Origin: JBFJKD01 sp038106145
Lineage (GTDB): Bacteria; Pseudomonadota; Gammaproteobacteria; Pseudomonadales; Porticoccaceae
NCBI GenBank assembly: GCA_038106145.1
Contig: JAYODD010000004.1
Coordinates: 1 to 64,000, forward strand
Reading direction: 5' to 3'
DNA: 64,000 nt
Shown here in pieces: positions 6,357 to 15,149 of the stretch; position 1 is the stretch's first letter, and every line of letters starts with the position of its first letter. Under the pieces are notes generated by a model, which made no database searches, had not been told where the DNA came from, and was given only the letters and a program-made list of their open reading frames with translations. The translations under genes and the position numbers were made by a program.

Positions 6357-8174
6357 TCAGCTGACCACCACCTCGCGAAACATACCCATCATGTGGTACA
6401 GCAAATGGCAGTGATACGCCCAATTTCCCGGCGCGTCCACGGTCACCAGATAGCTGATTTTTGCACCGGGCTGCACGACCACCGTGTGCTTGCGGGGAAT
6501 ATATTCAGCATCCCCGGTTTCCACGTCACTCCACATACCGTGCAAATGAATGGGGTGATGCATCATGGTGTCGTTGACCAGGGTAATGCGCACCCGCTCG
6601 CCAAGGCGCAACGGCAATGGTCGCGCATCGGCAAAACTCACGCCATTCATGGACCACATATAGCGGCGCATATTGCCGGTCAAATGTAATTCGATCTCTC
6701 GCTCCGGCTCGCGGGGATCTAGCGTCGGGTAAAGATTCCGTAAGTCCGCATAGACCAGCACCCGACGGCCATTATCCCGCAGACCGACACCCGGATCATT
6801 CAGCCGGTAGCGGGGACTGTCGGCGCGCGCATCCACCTGGGGACCGAATTCGGTGGCACTGTGTCGCACCTCGACGTCGCGACCGTAACCCGCCCCGCCA
6901 CTGCCGATTACGGGTTTCGCCGCAGCCATATCGTGCATGCTGTGATCCATCCCGTGCATTTGGTGTCCCTGATTCTGCATCGAATCCGCTGCAGATAAGC
7001 CATGTCCACCGTGTTCAGCGTCGGACATGCTCATCCCCATATCCGCGTGGGATAGCACTGGCGCCGCATCCATGGCAGGTACCTCACTGGTAAGCGATAT
7101 ATCCGGTGTCAAGGTGCCGCGCGCATAACCCGTGCGATCTATGGCCTGAGCAAACAGCGTATAAGCGGTATCGTTCTCGGGTTCGACAATGACATCGTAG
7201 GTTTCGGCAACACCAATACGAAATTCGTCCACTGACACCGGTGCAATATTTTGCCCATCCGCCGCAACCACCGTCATTTTCAGACCGGGGATACGTACAT
7301 CAAAAAAGGTCATCGCCGCGCCGTTAATAAAGCGCAAACGCACTTTTTCGCCATTTTTAAATAGTCCGGTCCAGCCCGTTCCCGGCGTTTGCCCATTCAT
7401 CAAAAAGGTATAGGTATATCCCGTTACATCGGAGATATCCCGATCACTCATACGCATACGGTTCCACATCTGTCGATCGCGCCAGGTTTGCGCAACGCCT
7501 TTGGTCTGAACCTCCTGCCAAAGATCTTCCGCGGTGCGCTCGCGAAAGTTGTAGTAGTGACTTAATTTTTTCAATTTGTGGAATATCTGTTCCGGCGCCT
7601 CGTCACTCCAGTCAGACAGCATCACCACAGAGTCCCGGTCACAGGTAACCGGATCCGGGGTGGCCGGATCAATAATGATGGCTCCGAGCAGACCAGTCTG
7701 TTCCTGAAACCCAGAGTGGCTGTGATACCAGTAGGTGCCGCTCTGAGCGACACGAAACCGGTAGACATAGCTGTCCCCCGGAGCAATGCCAGGGAAACTG
7801 ATACCGGGCACCCCATCCATGGCGGCGGGTAAAATAATGCCATGCCAGTGAATCGAGCTTTGCTGTGCCAAATGATTCGTCACGGTAAGCGTGACTTCCT
7901 GCCCCTCTTTCCAGCGCAACAACGGTCCGGGGACACTACCGTTAACAGCGGTGGCGATGCGCTCGACGCCAGTGAAATTGACCTGCTGATAACCGATGTT
8001 GAGATTAAAGTGCGGGCCGGTCAGCACTGGCGACGCCGGTATTGACGAACCAGCTTGCGCCCGCGCGTTGCCGCCAATCATTACCAGGGCGCTCGATGCA
8101 CAGGCGCCGAGCACAAAGCGCCGGCGGGATAAGGACACTTCGCCCGATGGCGGCATATCGTTTTTCAGTTTCAT
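6357..8174 (-). CDS. copA: Multicopper oxidase CopA (copper resistance)
   Basis: A 605-residue periplasmic multicopper oxidase of the CopA/PcoA type, which oxidises Cu(I) to the less toxic Cu(II). The twin-arginine signal is visible (SLSRRRFVLGACASSALV, residues ~14-31), so it is exported folded. All four copper-binding blocks are present: SSIHWHGI, GTYWYHSHSGFQ, HHPIHLHGMW and the type-1 block AYHCHLLYHMMGM. Between the second and third cupredoxin domains lies a Met/His-rich linker (GMSMSD, HQMHGMDHSMHDM) typical of copper-loading CopA. A strong AAGGAGGGG precedes the ATG. It lies 12 bases after the DUF411 gene and is followed by copB. Confidence 0.95.
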   Translation of the reverse strand: MKLKNDMPPSGEVSLSRRRFVLGACASSALVMIGGNARAQAGSSIPASPVLTGPHFNLNIGYQQVNFTGVERIATAVNGSVPGPLLRWKEGQEVTLTVTNHLAQQSSIHWHGIILPAAMDGVPGISFPGIAPGDSYVYRFRVAQSGTYWYHSHSGFQEQTGLLGAIIIDPATPDPVTCDRDSVVMLSDWSDEAPEQIFHKLKKLSHYYNFRERTAEDLWQEVQTKGVAQTWRDRQMWNRMRMSDRDISDVTGYTYTFLMNGQTPGTGWTGLFKNGEKVRLRFINGAAMTFFDVRIPGLKMTVVAADGQNIAPVSVDEFRIGVAETYDVIVEPENDTAYTLFAQAIDRTGYARGTLTPDISLTSEVPAMDAAPVLSHADMGMSMSDAEHGGHGLSAADSMQNQGHQMHGMDHSMHDMAAAKPVIGSGGAGYGRDVEVRHSATEFGPQVDARADSPRYRLNDPGVGLRDNGRRVLVYADLRNLYPTLDPREPEREIELHLTGNMRRYMWSMNGVSFADARPLPLRLGERVRITLVNDTMMHHPIHLHGMWSDVETGDAEYIPRKHTVVVQPGAKISYLVTVDAPGNWAYHCHLLYHMMGMFREVVVS

Positions 8175-8186
8175 TTTCGCCCCTCC

Positions 8187-8681
8187 TTAATTCGCTGACT
8201 CGAGGGTCGTAACCTGTTCGTACAACTCAACACCACCGTCAGCGCGCAATAACATCACCTGATAGGGCTGCAAACGATCCTGCATCTCCATCCCCGGACT
8301 GCCGATTGGCATCCCAGGTACCGCCAAACCGCGAGCACCCGTTGGCTTTTCCGCCAGGAAGCGACGAATGATTCGCGCCGGAATATGGCCTTCGAAAACA
8401 TAGCCTTCCACCTCGCTATGGGCGGTATGGCAGCTTTGGTACGGCGGTGGAATCGCGAACCGGGTTTTTACTTCCGTCATATCCGCGCTATCCCGCAGTT
8501 GTACGGTGAAATTTTCGCGCTCCAGATGCTGCGCCCACAGGGAACAACAGCCGCAATTGGCATCCTTATAAATGGTGAGCGATAGCGGTTCAGAGGCCGA
8601 GATCACGCGCGCCCCGGAGAACGCCAGCAACATGGCCACAAACAGGTGTAAACAGCGTTGGTTAAACAAGTACCCTTTCAC
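8187..8681 (-). CDS. DUF411 family periplasmic metal-binding protein
   Basis: About 164 residues from the GTG at 8681, chosen because GGGAGG lies six bases before it; an in-frame start 21 nt upstream has no such site. A signal peptide (LFVAMLLAFSGARVISA) precedes the DUF411 domain. The domain opens with YKDANCGCCSLWAQHL, containing a CxCC cluster, and continues with SCHTAHSEVEGYVFEGHIPA and AVPGMPIGSPGME. These Cys, His and Met residues are the expected copper ligands. DUF411 proteins are repeatedly found in copper, silver or mercury resistance operons. Here it sits just before copA, probably as a periplasmic copper chaperone or sequesterer. Confidence 0.88.
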   Translation of the reverse strand: MKGYLFNQRCLHLFVAMLLAFSGARVISASEPLSLTIYKDANCGCCSLWAQHLERENFTVQLRDSADMTEVKTRFAIPPPYQSCHTAHSEVEGYVFEGHIPARIIRRFLAEKPTGARGLAVPGMPIGSPGMEMQDRLQPYQVMLLRADGGVELYEQVTTLESAN

Positions 8682-8792
8682 GGTCGACCTCCCAACAATC
8701 AATCAACAATTGGTGTAACAAATATCTTTCCCGAGCAGCCTGTCAGTCGCAGGTCATTACGATCTGCGACATCGCGACGCCGGAAACAACAA

Positions 8793-9293
8793 TCAGATGA
8801 GTATGGGAGGTCGGTAGCGAACGCCGTTGCGACGCACCGCGGGCAGGAAGTTGGAATCGGGGAGATGGGCTGTGGCCGGTGCCAGCAGCGGCATGCCAAT
8901 ATAAGCAACCAGGGCCGTTGGCGCTGCGCAGGCCCCGGACGGGCATTGACAGGGGTGGTTGGAATTGCCGCAGTCGGTGTGCCCGACCATCGTTACGGCA
9001 CCATGCTGATCCACATTTGACGCTGAGAAGTGACCGTCAGCCCCGCAGAGGGCCACGGCGTGCGCGTGCTCGACAGGTCGCTCCCCGCGGGGCTCAATAC
9101 TGGCGTCGGCAGGCGACCACCGCCATTCGGCGTGACCAGCAGATTGGGCATGAGCTGTAGAATGGGCGCGAATATCGCTGCCCTCCCCGGTTGCGGGGAG
9201 GATCAACACTAGCAACAGCAGACACACCCAGCGCCGTGCCTGGAGATTCGAATAAATTGTCATGGCGAAATAGCCCATTCCATCATGGCGCAC
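8793..9293 (-). CDS. CopL/DUF2946-like secreted His/Cys-rich protein
   Basis: A 166-residue protein with a hydrophobic export signal (VCLLLLVLILPATGEG), then a histidine-rich stretch (AHSTAHAQSAGHAEW, HAHAVALCGADGHF) and a Cys/His cluster (GHTDCGNSNHPCQCPSGAC). The tail ends in RYRPPILI, similar to the RPP ending of CopL/DUF2946 proteins. I infer a periplasmic or membrane-anchored copper-binding protein from this composition and from its place at the head of the copper cluster. The start is uncertain: GTG 9293 has a GGGGA four bases upstream, while ATG 9263 gives a shorter leader. The next gene begins 111 bases downstream. Confidence 0.6.
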   Translation of the reverse strand: MRHDGMGYFAMTIYSNLQARRWVCLLLLVLILPATGEGSDIRAHSTAHAQSAGHAEWRWSPADASIEPRGERPVEHAHAVALCGADGHFSASNVDQHGAVTMVGHTDCGNSNHPCQCPSGACAAPTALVAYIGMPLLAPATAHLPDSNFLPAVRRNGVRYRPPILI

Positions 9294-9808
9294 AAATTCC
9301 CCGTGACAAGGTCAGAGCCGCCCGGATTGGCGACCACATAGCGGAAATCAAACTGTCCCCATCCACCGCGTACACAACAGGTTTGCTTAAGTTACCATTT
9401 TAGAGACCCTGGCAGGTACATAAAGTTCTCAATTTTCGGCCCATCTCCTCCCTGATTTCATCGCAAATAGACGGAACGCTCCTGTTAAAAAACTGATCGC
9501 TGTGGATTTGACCGCCCATTAGCATAGCGGCCACACAGTCCACCACGAGATTAATCGTATCGCTGTTTATGGGCCTTGATCTAAAGCAAAGGAACTACGG
9601 TTACTGTAGGTCCGCAGGCATCACGTACCGCCGAGCGTCCCACATCAGTTTTTTCTACAATCGGAAACCATTGTTGTCGGCATAACATTGGCCATAGCAG
9701 TGGTGTTGGGCGCAGCGTCCTAAGATGTGTTGGCCAATGGCGTGAAGCCGCATTGTTTAGAAGTGGGCGCTGCCGCGATAACAGGGAACCGGCGACCAGC
9801 CTACCCCG
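9294..9808. other. 515-bp intergenic region without a convincing gene
   Basis: No open frame here has a plausible start, composition or recognisable domain. The region must hold the promoter of the copper cluster, which reads leftwards. A TAAAAT-like -10 on the minus strand near 9401-9406 is possible, but I cannot pair it with a good -35. A half-conserved FNR-like palindrome (TTGAT, then four bases, then AGCAA) occurs near 9578-9591. I see no CueR-type or CopR-type operator that I would defend. Confidence 0.4.
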
Positions 9809-10192
9809 TTACGCTGTTTCCACCGGGCGTAGATTGGCCAACTCGTCTTCCGTAAATAACCGGGAGCGAGTAAGAAAGCGTACCCCGAGGGGAATTTCCA
9901 GGGAAAAACTGGCACCCCTGCCGGGCACCACATCGACGATAGTGTGAGAATTTTTATAATAGTCGAACTGTTGCGCGCTCATATAAAACTTGCAGCCGTG
10001 AACTTCCCCCAGACACAAATCCCTGCTGCCCAACAAATAGTCCCCCACCGCAAAACACATGGGCGACGAACCATCGCAACAACCGCCACTCTGATGAAAC
10101 ATCAGCGCACCATGTTGTTCCCGCAACTGATCGATAATCGCCTCAGCTGCGGGAGTAACACTGACTCGTTCAGTAACCAAAGTAGACGCCAT
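9809..10192 (-). CDS. DUF779 domain protein, aldehyde-dehydrogenase partner
   Basis: A 127-residue DUF779 protein. The family core is HQSGGCCDGSSPMCF (residues ~33-47), followed by GDYLLGSRDLCLGEVHG, MSAQQFDYYKNSHTIVDVV and the ending GVRFLTRSRLFTEDE. The conserved cysteines suggest metal or thiol chemistry, but no activity is established. DUF779 genes nearly always lie beside an AcoD/ExaC-type aldehyde dehydrogenase, as here (46 bases downstream of it, same strand). The ATG at 10192 is preferred to a TTG at 10201, with AGG about nine bases upstream. Confidence 0.88.
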   Translation of the reverse strand: MASTLVTERVSVTPAAEAIIDQLREQHGALMFHQSGGCCDGSSPMCFAVGDYLLGSRDLCLGEVHGCKFYMSAQQFDYYKNSHTIVDVVPGRGASFSLEIPLGVRFLTRSRLFTEDELANLRPVETA

Positions 10193-10238
10193 AGTCGGCA
10201 ACCTGGTCTTTAACCTCTAGACAACGGGCCCTAAACCG

Positions 10239-11735
10239 TCAAAAGAAGCCCAGTTTGTTTTTGTTGTAGGAAATCAACACATTTTTTGTTTGGCGGTAGT
10301 GTTCCAGCATCATGTGGTGATTTTCGCGACCAAAGCCAGAGTTTTTATATCCGCCAAACGACGCGCCAGCAGGATATATGTGATAGCAGTTCACCCAAAC
10401 CCGTCCAGCCTGGAGTCCCCTGGTGAACTTCTGTACCTGGTGCATATCCCGCGACCAGATTGCCGAACCAAGACCGTACAACGTGTCGTTGGCAATCGCC
10501 AAGGCTTCGTCCTCGTCCTTAAACGTGGTCACCGCAAGCACCGGCCCAAAAATCTCTTCCTGGAACACCCGCATCTTGTTGTGGCCCTTAAAAACGGTAG
10601 GCTGCACATAAAAGCCATTCGGGTACTGGTCGTTTTTGTAGGCCGCGCCACCACACAGAACTTCGGCGCCTTCCTGCTTGCCAATGTCGATATAGCTCAT
10701 GATTTTTTCGAACTGGTCGTTGGAGGCTTGAGCACCCATCATGGTGGTCAGTTCGTAGGGGTCGCCCATTTTGATCGCGGCAATACGCTCCAGGCAGCGC
10801 GCCATAAATTTTTCGTAAATGCTTTCCTGAATCAGGGCTCGCGAGGGAGCGGTACATACCTGTCCCTGATTGAGCGCGAACAGCACCAGCCCTTCGATGG
10901 CCTTATCAAAAAATTCATCGTCGGCGTCCATGACGCTTTCCATGAAGATATTCGGTGATTTACCACCCAGTTCCAGAGATACCGGAATAAGGTTCTCGGC
11001 GGCATATTGCATAATCAAGCGACCAGTGGTGGTTTCACCGGTGAACGCCATTTTTTTCACGTCCGGGTGGGTCGCCAGGGGTTTACCCGCTTCGGGCCCG
11101 AAGCCATTGACAATATTAACCACACCAGGGGGCAGGATATCACCCAGCATCTCCATTAAAATCAGTACCGATACAGGGGTTTGTTCCGCTGGTTTCACAA
11201 TAATACAGTTACCGGCTGCGATGGCAGGGGCTATCTTCCAGGCCGCCATTAGCAGTGGAAAATTCCACGGAATAATCGCACCCACCACGCCGTAGGGCTC
11301 GTGTACCTCCATGGAGACAGTGTCGTCGTCAATGTTGGTAACACTCCCTGCCTCGGTTCGTATGCAGCCCGCAAAATAGCGAAACTGGTCGATAGCAATT
11401 GGTAGATCCGCCCCCAGGGTCTCGCGGATACTTTTACCGTTATCGCAGGTTTCCACCACCGCCAGCCGTTCAATATTAGCTTCCATGCAATCGGCAATTT
11501 TAGACAACACCATACTGCGTTCGGCGGCGGAGGTTTTACCCCATGCGGGGGCCGCCTGCCACGCGGCCTTTACGGCCAGGTCGACGTCTTTAGATGTGGA
11601 ACGGGGGATACGGGTGACCAGCCCATTATCAATTGGCGATGTATCTTCGAAATAATTACCATCCACCGGCGCAACCCATTTACCGCCGATGTAATTTTCG
11701 TATTTGTCCTGAAAGGTTGGTCTTTGATAACCCAT
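10239..11735 (-). CDS. NAD-dependent aldehyde dehydrogenase (ExaC/AcoD type)
   Basis: A 498-residue aldehyde dehydrogenase of the ExaC/AcoD group, oxidising acetaldehyde or related short aldehydes to acids with NAD. The Rossmann and substrate motifs are intact: IIPWNFPLLMAAWKIAPA, FTGETTTGR, LELGGKSPN with the general-base glutamate, and NQGQVCTAPSRAL with the nucleophilic cysteine. The C-terminal FGGYKNSGFGRE is also typical. An AGGGGA lies eight bases before the ATG. It is the first gene of a two-gene unit with DUF779. No alcohol dehydrogenase is next to it, so the aldehyde source is unknown. Confidence 0.93.
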   Translation of the reverse strand: MGYQRPTFQDKYENYIGGKWVAPVDGNYFEDTSPIDNGLVTRIPRSTSKDVDLAVKAAWQAAPAWGKTSAAERSMVLSKIADCMEANIERLAVVETCDNGKSIRETLGADLPIAIDQFRYFAGCIRTEAGSVTNIDDDTVSMEVHEPYGVVGAIIPWNFPLLMAAWKIAPAIAAGNCIIVKPAEQTPVSVLILMEMLGDILPPGVVNIVNGFGPEAGKPLATHPDVKKMAFTGETTTGRLIMQYAAENLIPVSLELGGKSPNIFMESVMDADDEFFDKAIEGLVLFALNQGQVCTAPSRALIQESIYEKFMARCLERIAAIKMGDPYELTTMMGAQASNDQFEKIMSYIDIGKQEGAEVLCGGAAYKNDQYPNGFYVQPTVFKGHNKMRVFQEEIFGPVLAVTTFKDEDEALAIANDTLYGLGSAIWSRDMHQVQKFTRGLQAGRVWVNCYHIYPAGASFGGYKNSGFGRENHHMMLEHYRQTKNVLISYNKNKLGFF

Positions 11736-12038
11736 TGTGGTAGTCCCCTGATCTGTAATAAATTTAAATCGCCGGAAATTTTGGCGCTAACGGAGGTCGA
11801 ATTGGCGCATCCGGCCACCAGTACGGCTGATGGTCGAACCCGGAAGCCAACGGATTATGCTACTGACCATATTCAAGCGCAAGCGGGGCGCGACCCGACA
11901 AACTGCCTGCAATCCCGCTTACCAACAAGTCTTTAATGTTACCGACTAGACTTATTTACGCACAAACCCGGGATTAAAACACGCTGTGCCACCAGGGATT
12001 CCGGCCGCGCAACGGGCTGGTGCGGCGGTCACAACCTG
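11736..12038. other. Intergenic region upstream of the aldehyde dehydrogenase
   Basis: This 303-bp interval separates the divergent promoter side of the aldehyde dehydrogenase from the 3' end of yjbQ. No coding frame is convincing. A TGGCACA string on the minus strand near 11986-11992 resembles a sigma-54 -24 box, but the matching -12 GC is missing, so I do not call a promoter. No repeat or RNA gene is seen. Confidence 0.4.
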
Positions 12039-12443
12039 TTAATTGACATGAATAATCAGACTGCGTTCTCCGGGGATTGTGCGATGCTCCCATAAATAGA
12101 TACCCTGCCAGGTACCTAACGCCAGGGTTTTATCAATTACAGGAATGGACAGGCTGCTAGCAGTGAGTGCGGATTTGATATGGGCTGGCATATCCTCCGG
12201 CCCCTCCAGCTTGTGGGTGTACAACGGGTCCTGTTCCGGAACGAGCCGATCGAGCCACCGCTCAAGATCAATTCGGGCGGAAGCGTCGTAACCTTCCTGA
12301 ATCAACAGACTGGCGGAAGTATGCTGTATAAACAGCGTGCAAAGCCCCTCCTTAATGGCCCGCCCTTCTACGACGGCCAACACGTAAGCAGTGATGTTGT
12401 GCAAGCCCTTGCGATTGACCGGTATCGATACCTTGGTAATCAT
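12039..12443 (-). CDS. yjbQ: YjbQ/UPF0047 family protein (secondary thiamine-phosphate synthase-like)
   Basis: A 134-residue UPF0047 protein. The family signature is very clear: LFIQHTSASLLIQEGYDAS, then EGPEDMPAHIKSAL, then IDKTLALGTWQGIYLWEHR and the C-terminal strand SLIIHVN. E. coli YjbQ can weakly supply thiamine-phosphate synthase activity, but its true role is unsettled; the structure forms a trimer with a conserved His/Cys/Glu pocket. An AGGA sits nine bases before the ATG. It is divergent from trmA, with a 106-bp shared promoter region. Confidence 0.9.
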   Translation of the reverse strand: MITKVSIPVNRKGLHNITAYVLAVVEGRAIKEGLCTLFIQHTSASLLIQEGYDASARIDLERWLDRLVPEQDPLYTHKLEGPEDMPAHIKSALTASSLSIPVIDKTLALGTWQGIYLWEHRTIPGERSLIIHVN

Positions 12444-12549
12444 TTTTTATTATCCTTATTATATTTATATCAGACTGGAAAACTGCGCAGGTTTTTCTCA
12501 CAGCCGCGACGTATAATAGCAGATCACTCAATATAGCCAACCATCTTCA

Positions 12550-13641
12550 GTGCACGCCATCGAACCCGCCAATTACGCGCAACAACTTCAGGACAAATTG
12601 CGCGATCTTAAAGCATTGTTCCGGGGCGTTGACATGCCGAATATAGCGGTGTTTGAGTCTGAACCCTTGCATTTCCGTATGCGTGGCGAGTTTAAGGCCT
12701 GGCACCAGGACGATACCGTGCGCTATGCCATGTACCGCCCGGGACAACGCAGCCAACCCTACGTAATCGATGAATTTGTCATCGGGTCGCCGCGCCTGTG
12801 TGCACTTATGCCCTTGCTGCTCGTCCAGTTGAATGCTGAACCGGTCCTCCGAGAGCGACTCTTTGCCATAGAATTTCTCACCACCCACAGCGGCGAAGCC
12901 CTGGTGACGTTAATATACCACCGCCCCCTGAATAGGGAATGGGAGGCCTGCGCCCACCGGTTACACCACCTTCTTGATGCAAGCATTGTGGGCCGTAGTC
13001 GTAAACAGAAAGTCGTCATCGGCCGGGATTTCGTAATGGAGGAGCTCACTGTATCCGGCAGGTCCTATCGATTTCAGCAAATTGAAAACGGCTTCACGCA
13101 ACCCAACGCCGGTGTAAACCAGAAAATGTTGACCTGGGCCCTGGCGCAAAGCAGGGCCCTTGGTGGTGACTTGCTGGAACTATACTGCGGTAACGGCAAC
13201 TTTACCGTGGTCCTCGCACAAAATTTTGCGCGGGTTCTGGCAACGGAAATCGCCACGGTTTCGGCAAATGCGGCACGCCACAACCTGGCGATAAACAATG
13301 TCGATAACACCGTTGTCGTGCGCATGGCGAGTGCCGAAATTGCCGCGGCGCTTAGTGGTGAGCGAGAATTTCGTCGCCTGCAAACGATCGACATAAACAG
13401 CTATTCATTTTCCACGGTGTTTGTCGACCCGCCCAGAGCTGGCCTGGACAGGGAAACCGTGAACCTGGTACGTCAATTCGATAATATTTTGTATATTTCC
13501 TGCAATCCGGAAACCCTTAAAAACAATTTACTGGCGCTCGCGGATACTCATGCGGTAGACAGTTTTGCCGTTTTCGATCAGTTCCCTTACACAACGCATC
13601 TGGAGTGCGGCGCATTATTGCGGCGCACAGACGGTAAATAA
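12550..13641 (+). CDS. trmA: tRNA (uracil-5-)-methyltransferase TrmA
   Basis: TrmA methylates uridine 54 of the tRNA T-loop using S-adenosylmethionine. The 363-residue protein shows the TrmA-specific N-terminal HFRMRGEFKAWH, the linker ENGFTQPNAGVNQKML, the AdoMet motif LLELYCGNGNFT, and FVDPPRAGLDRET. The catalytic segment ILYISCNPETL contains the nucleophilic cysteine, and FDQFPYTTHLECGALL closes the family pattern. It lacks the TRAM domain and Fe-S cysteines of RlmC/RlmD, which supports TrmA. The start is a GTG at 12550 without a strong ribosome-binding site. Confidence 0.95.
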   Translation: MHAIEPANYAQQLQDKLRDLKALFRGVDMPNIAVFESEPLHFRMRGEFKAWHQDDTVRYAMYRPGQRSQPYVIDEFVIGSPRLCALMPLLLVQLNAEPVLRERLFAIEFLTTHSGEALVTLIYHRPLNREWEACAHRLHHLLDASIVGRSRKQKVVIGRDFVMEELTVSGRSYRFQQIENGFTQPNAGVNQKMLTWALAQSRALGGDLLELYCGNGNFTVVLAQNFARVLATEIATVSANAARHNLAINNVDNTVVVRMASAEIAAALSGEREFRRLQTIDINSYSFSTVFVDPPRAGLDRETVNLVRQFDNILYISCNPETLKNNLLALADTHAVDSFAVFDQFPYTTHLECGALLRRTDGK

Positions 13642-13666
13642 GCGCAGTAATTTGTTCGAGCGCCGG

Positions 13667-14110
13667 TTAATCGTCCAGCAATTGTCGACAGGCGGCGAGC
13701 ACAAAATCCCGATAATTCGCTTCGATACGTAAACGTTCCAGCGTGTAACGCTTTTTATCCGCCGCGGACAGGGCCTGCCAACGATCCAGTATGGGAATAT
13801 GCGCCGCCGCTTCCGCCACCTGAGTAAACACCTGGCGCTGTAAGCTAAAACGATGACCCTCGTGCAGCTGTTGCATCAGATAATCAATGCGCATGCAGGA
13901 TTCGGTGACGGTCAACTCATCTGCCACGGTCGCCCGCGCCAAAATTTCAATACTCCTGTGCGCACGCTCGGAGCGCGCGTCGGCGCCCTGTTGTCGCAAT
14001 GCGGCGGCCCGCCGTTGAGACACTTCAAGCGCCCGCACCTTCCGTTGTAAATACAACGCATAGCCGCCAAGCGCCACAATGATCAATGCCGCAACAATCC
14101 AGTAATACAT
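13667..14110 (-). CDS. DUF2489 domain membrane-anchored protein
   Basis: A 147-residue DUF2489 protein from the ATG at 14110, where GGGAG lies five bases upstream; an upstream in-frame start adds only five residues. One N-terminal membrane anchor (YYWIVAALIIVALGGYALYL) is followed by a long basic helix and a cytoplasmic helical domain. That domain contains AHRSIEILARATVADELTVTESCMRI (given here for position, residues ~52-77) and ends RDFVLAACRQLL. The family is restricted to Gammaproteobacteria and its function is unknown. It converges with trmA. Confidence 0.82.
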   Translation of the reverse strand: MYYWIVAALIIVALGGYALYLQRKVRALEVSQRRAAALRQQGADARSERAHRSIEILARATVADELTVTESCMRIDYLMQQLHEGHRFSLQRQVFTQVAEAAAHIPILDRWQALSAADKKRYTLERLRIEANYRDFVLAACRQLLDD

Positions 14111-14153
14111 ACTTGCTCCCACCAACGGAAGATTAGAACTGGCGAGCGCCGGT

Positions 14154-15107
14154 TTAAATCAGCTGGGCCGAGCGCAGGCCAATTAGCCCCACCACGATGA
14201 CCACGAACGAAACCAGACCGCTCAACAGAACCGTATTGGCGGCCATACGCGTATTGCCACCGAACAACTGCACGAACACTACGCTGATGGTGGCGGTCGG
14301 CGCGGACAGCAACAGAAAAAGTATGCCAAGTTCCATCTGACGCAATCCCAGATAATAACCAACAGGCACACCCACCAAAGGTGTTAACAGGGACTTGAAA
14401 CAACAGGCCGCCCAGGCCCCTGCGGAAGGACTGCGCAAGTGCCCGAAATCCAGCGCCGCTCCTACGTTGAGCAAAATAAGTGGCACCGTCAGCTGCCCCA
14501 ATAAATTTCCGGTTGCCACCACCAGGGTGGGCATGGGTAACTCCAGAAACCCGACCGCCGTACCGAACACCACGCTGACAATAATCGGGTTTGTGACAAT
14601 ATCCCGCCAGTAGTTACCCGCGTCACGATCTTTTACGTGCGCGTAATATTTCAAGACACCCACGGAAAATACATTATTAAAAATAATGAACAACCCGATC
14701 AGCAGTGACGCCAGCGCAATCCCCTCTACCCCGTAAATGCTTTGCGACAGCGCCAGACCCGACACCAGAATATTGCCGCGCACCGCGCCCTGCAAAAATA
14801 CACCGCGATCTTGCCTGGCGCTTACCATCAACGGCGCAATCAGATAAGCCAGCGCTGCCATAGCCAGCACGATACCTGAAGAGACAAAGATAAAGCGGGA
14901 AATAACACCGGAACTAAGATCAGCGCCTGCCAACGATAAAAACAACATTATCGGTGCAGCGTAATTAAAAATAATATGCGCGCTGTCTTTAAGAAAATCG
15001 TCGCTTAAAATGTTGCGCCGGCGCAGATAGGCACCCAACACCGTTACCGCATAAATCGGCGCAATGGTACCAACGGCGAAACCTACTACTTCAAGATTGG
15101 TCGACAT
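14154..15107 (-). CDS. AEC family transporter
   Basis: A 317-residue auxin-efflux-carrier (AEC) family permease with about ten hydrophobic helices split into two five-helix halves. Recognisable segments include the first-helix region GTIAPIYAVTVLGAYLRRR, the broken-helix NYAAPIMLFLSLA, and the second-half PLILLNVGAALDF and LTPLVGVPVGYYLGL. Characterised bacterial members export or import malate, malonate and other organic anions; the substrate here is not predictable. It lies between the DUF2489 gene and rmuC on the same strand. Confidence 0.88.
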   Translation of the reverse strand: MSTNLEVVGFAVGTIAPIYAVTVLGAYLRRRNILSDDFLKDSAHIIFNYAAPIMLFLSLAGADLSSGVISRFIFVSSGIVLAMAALAYLIAPLMVSARQDRGVFLQGAVRGNILVSGLALSQSIYGVEGIALASLLIGLFIIFNNVFSVGVLKYYAHVKDRDAGNYWRDIVTNPIIVSVVFGTAVGFLELPMPTLVVATGNLLGQLTVPLILLNVGAALDFGHLRSPSAGAWAACCFKSLLTPLVGVPVGYYLGLRQMELGILFLLLSAPTATISVVFVQLFGGNTRMAANTVLLSGLVSFVVIVVGLIGLRSAQLI

Positions 15108-15149
15108 GCTCAGCCTGTAGCGGCGCCGAAGTACTTAACGCCGTACCAG

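Noticed and set aside
11984..12002. Sigma-54 promoter upstream of the aldehyde dehydrogenase
   Set aside because: The TGGCACA half is present, but the spacing-correct -12 GC is not, and the distance to the gene is about 250 bases.
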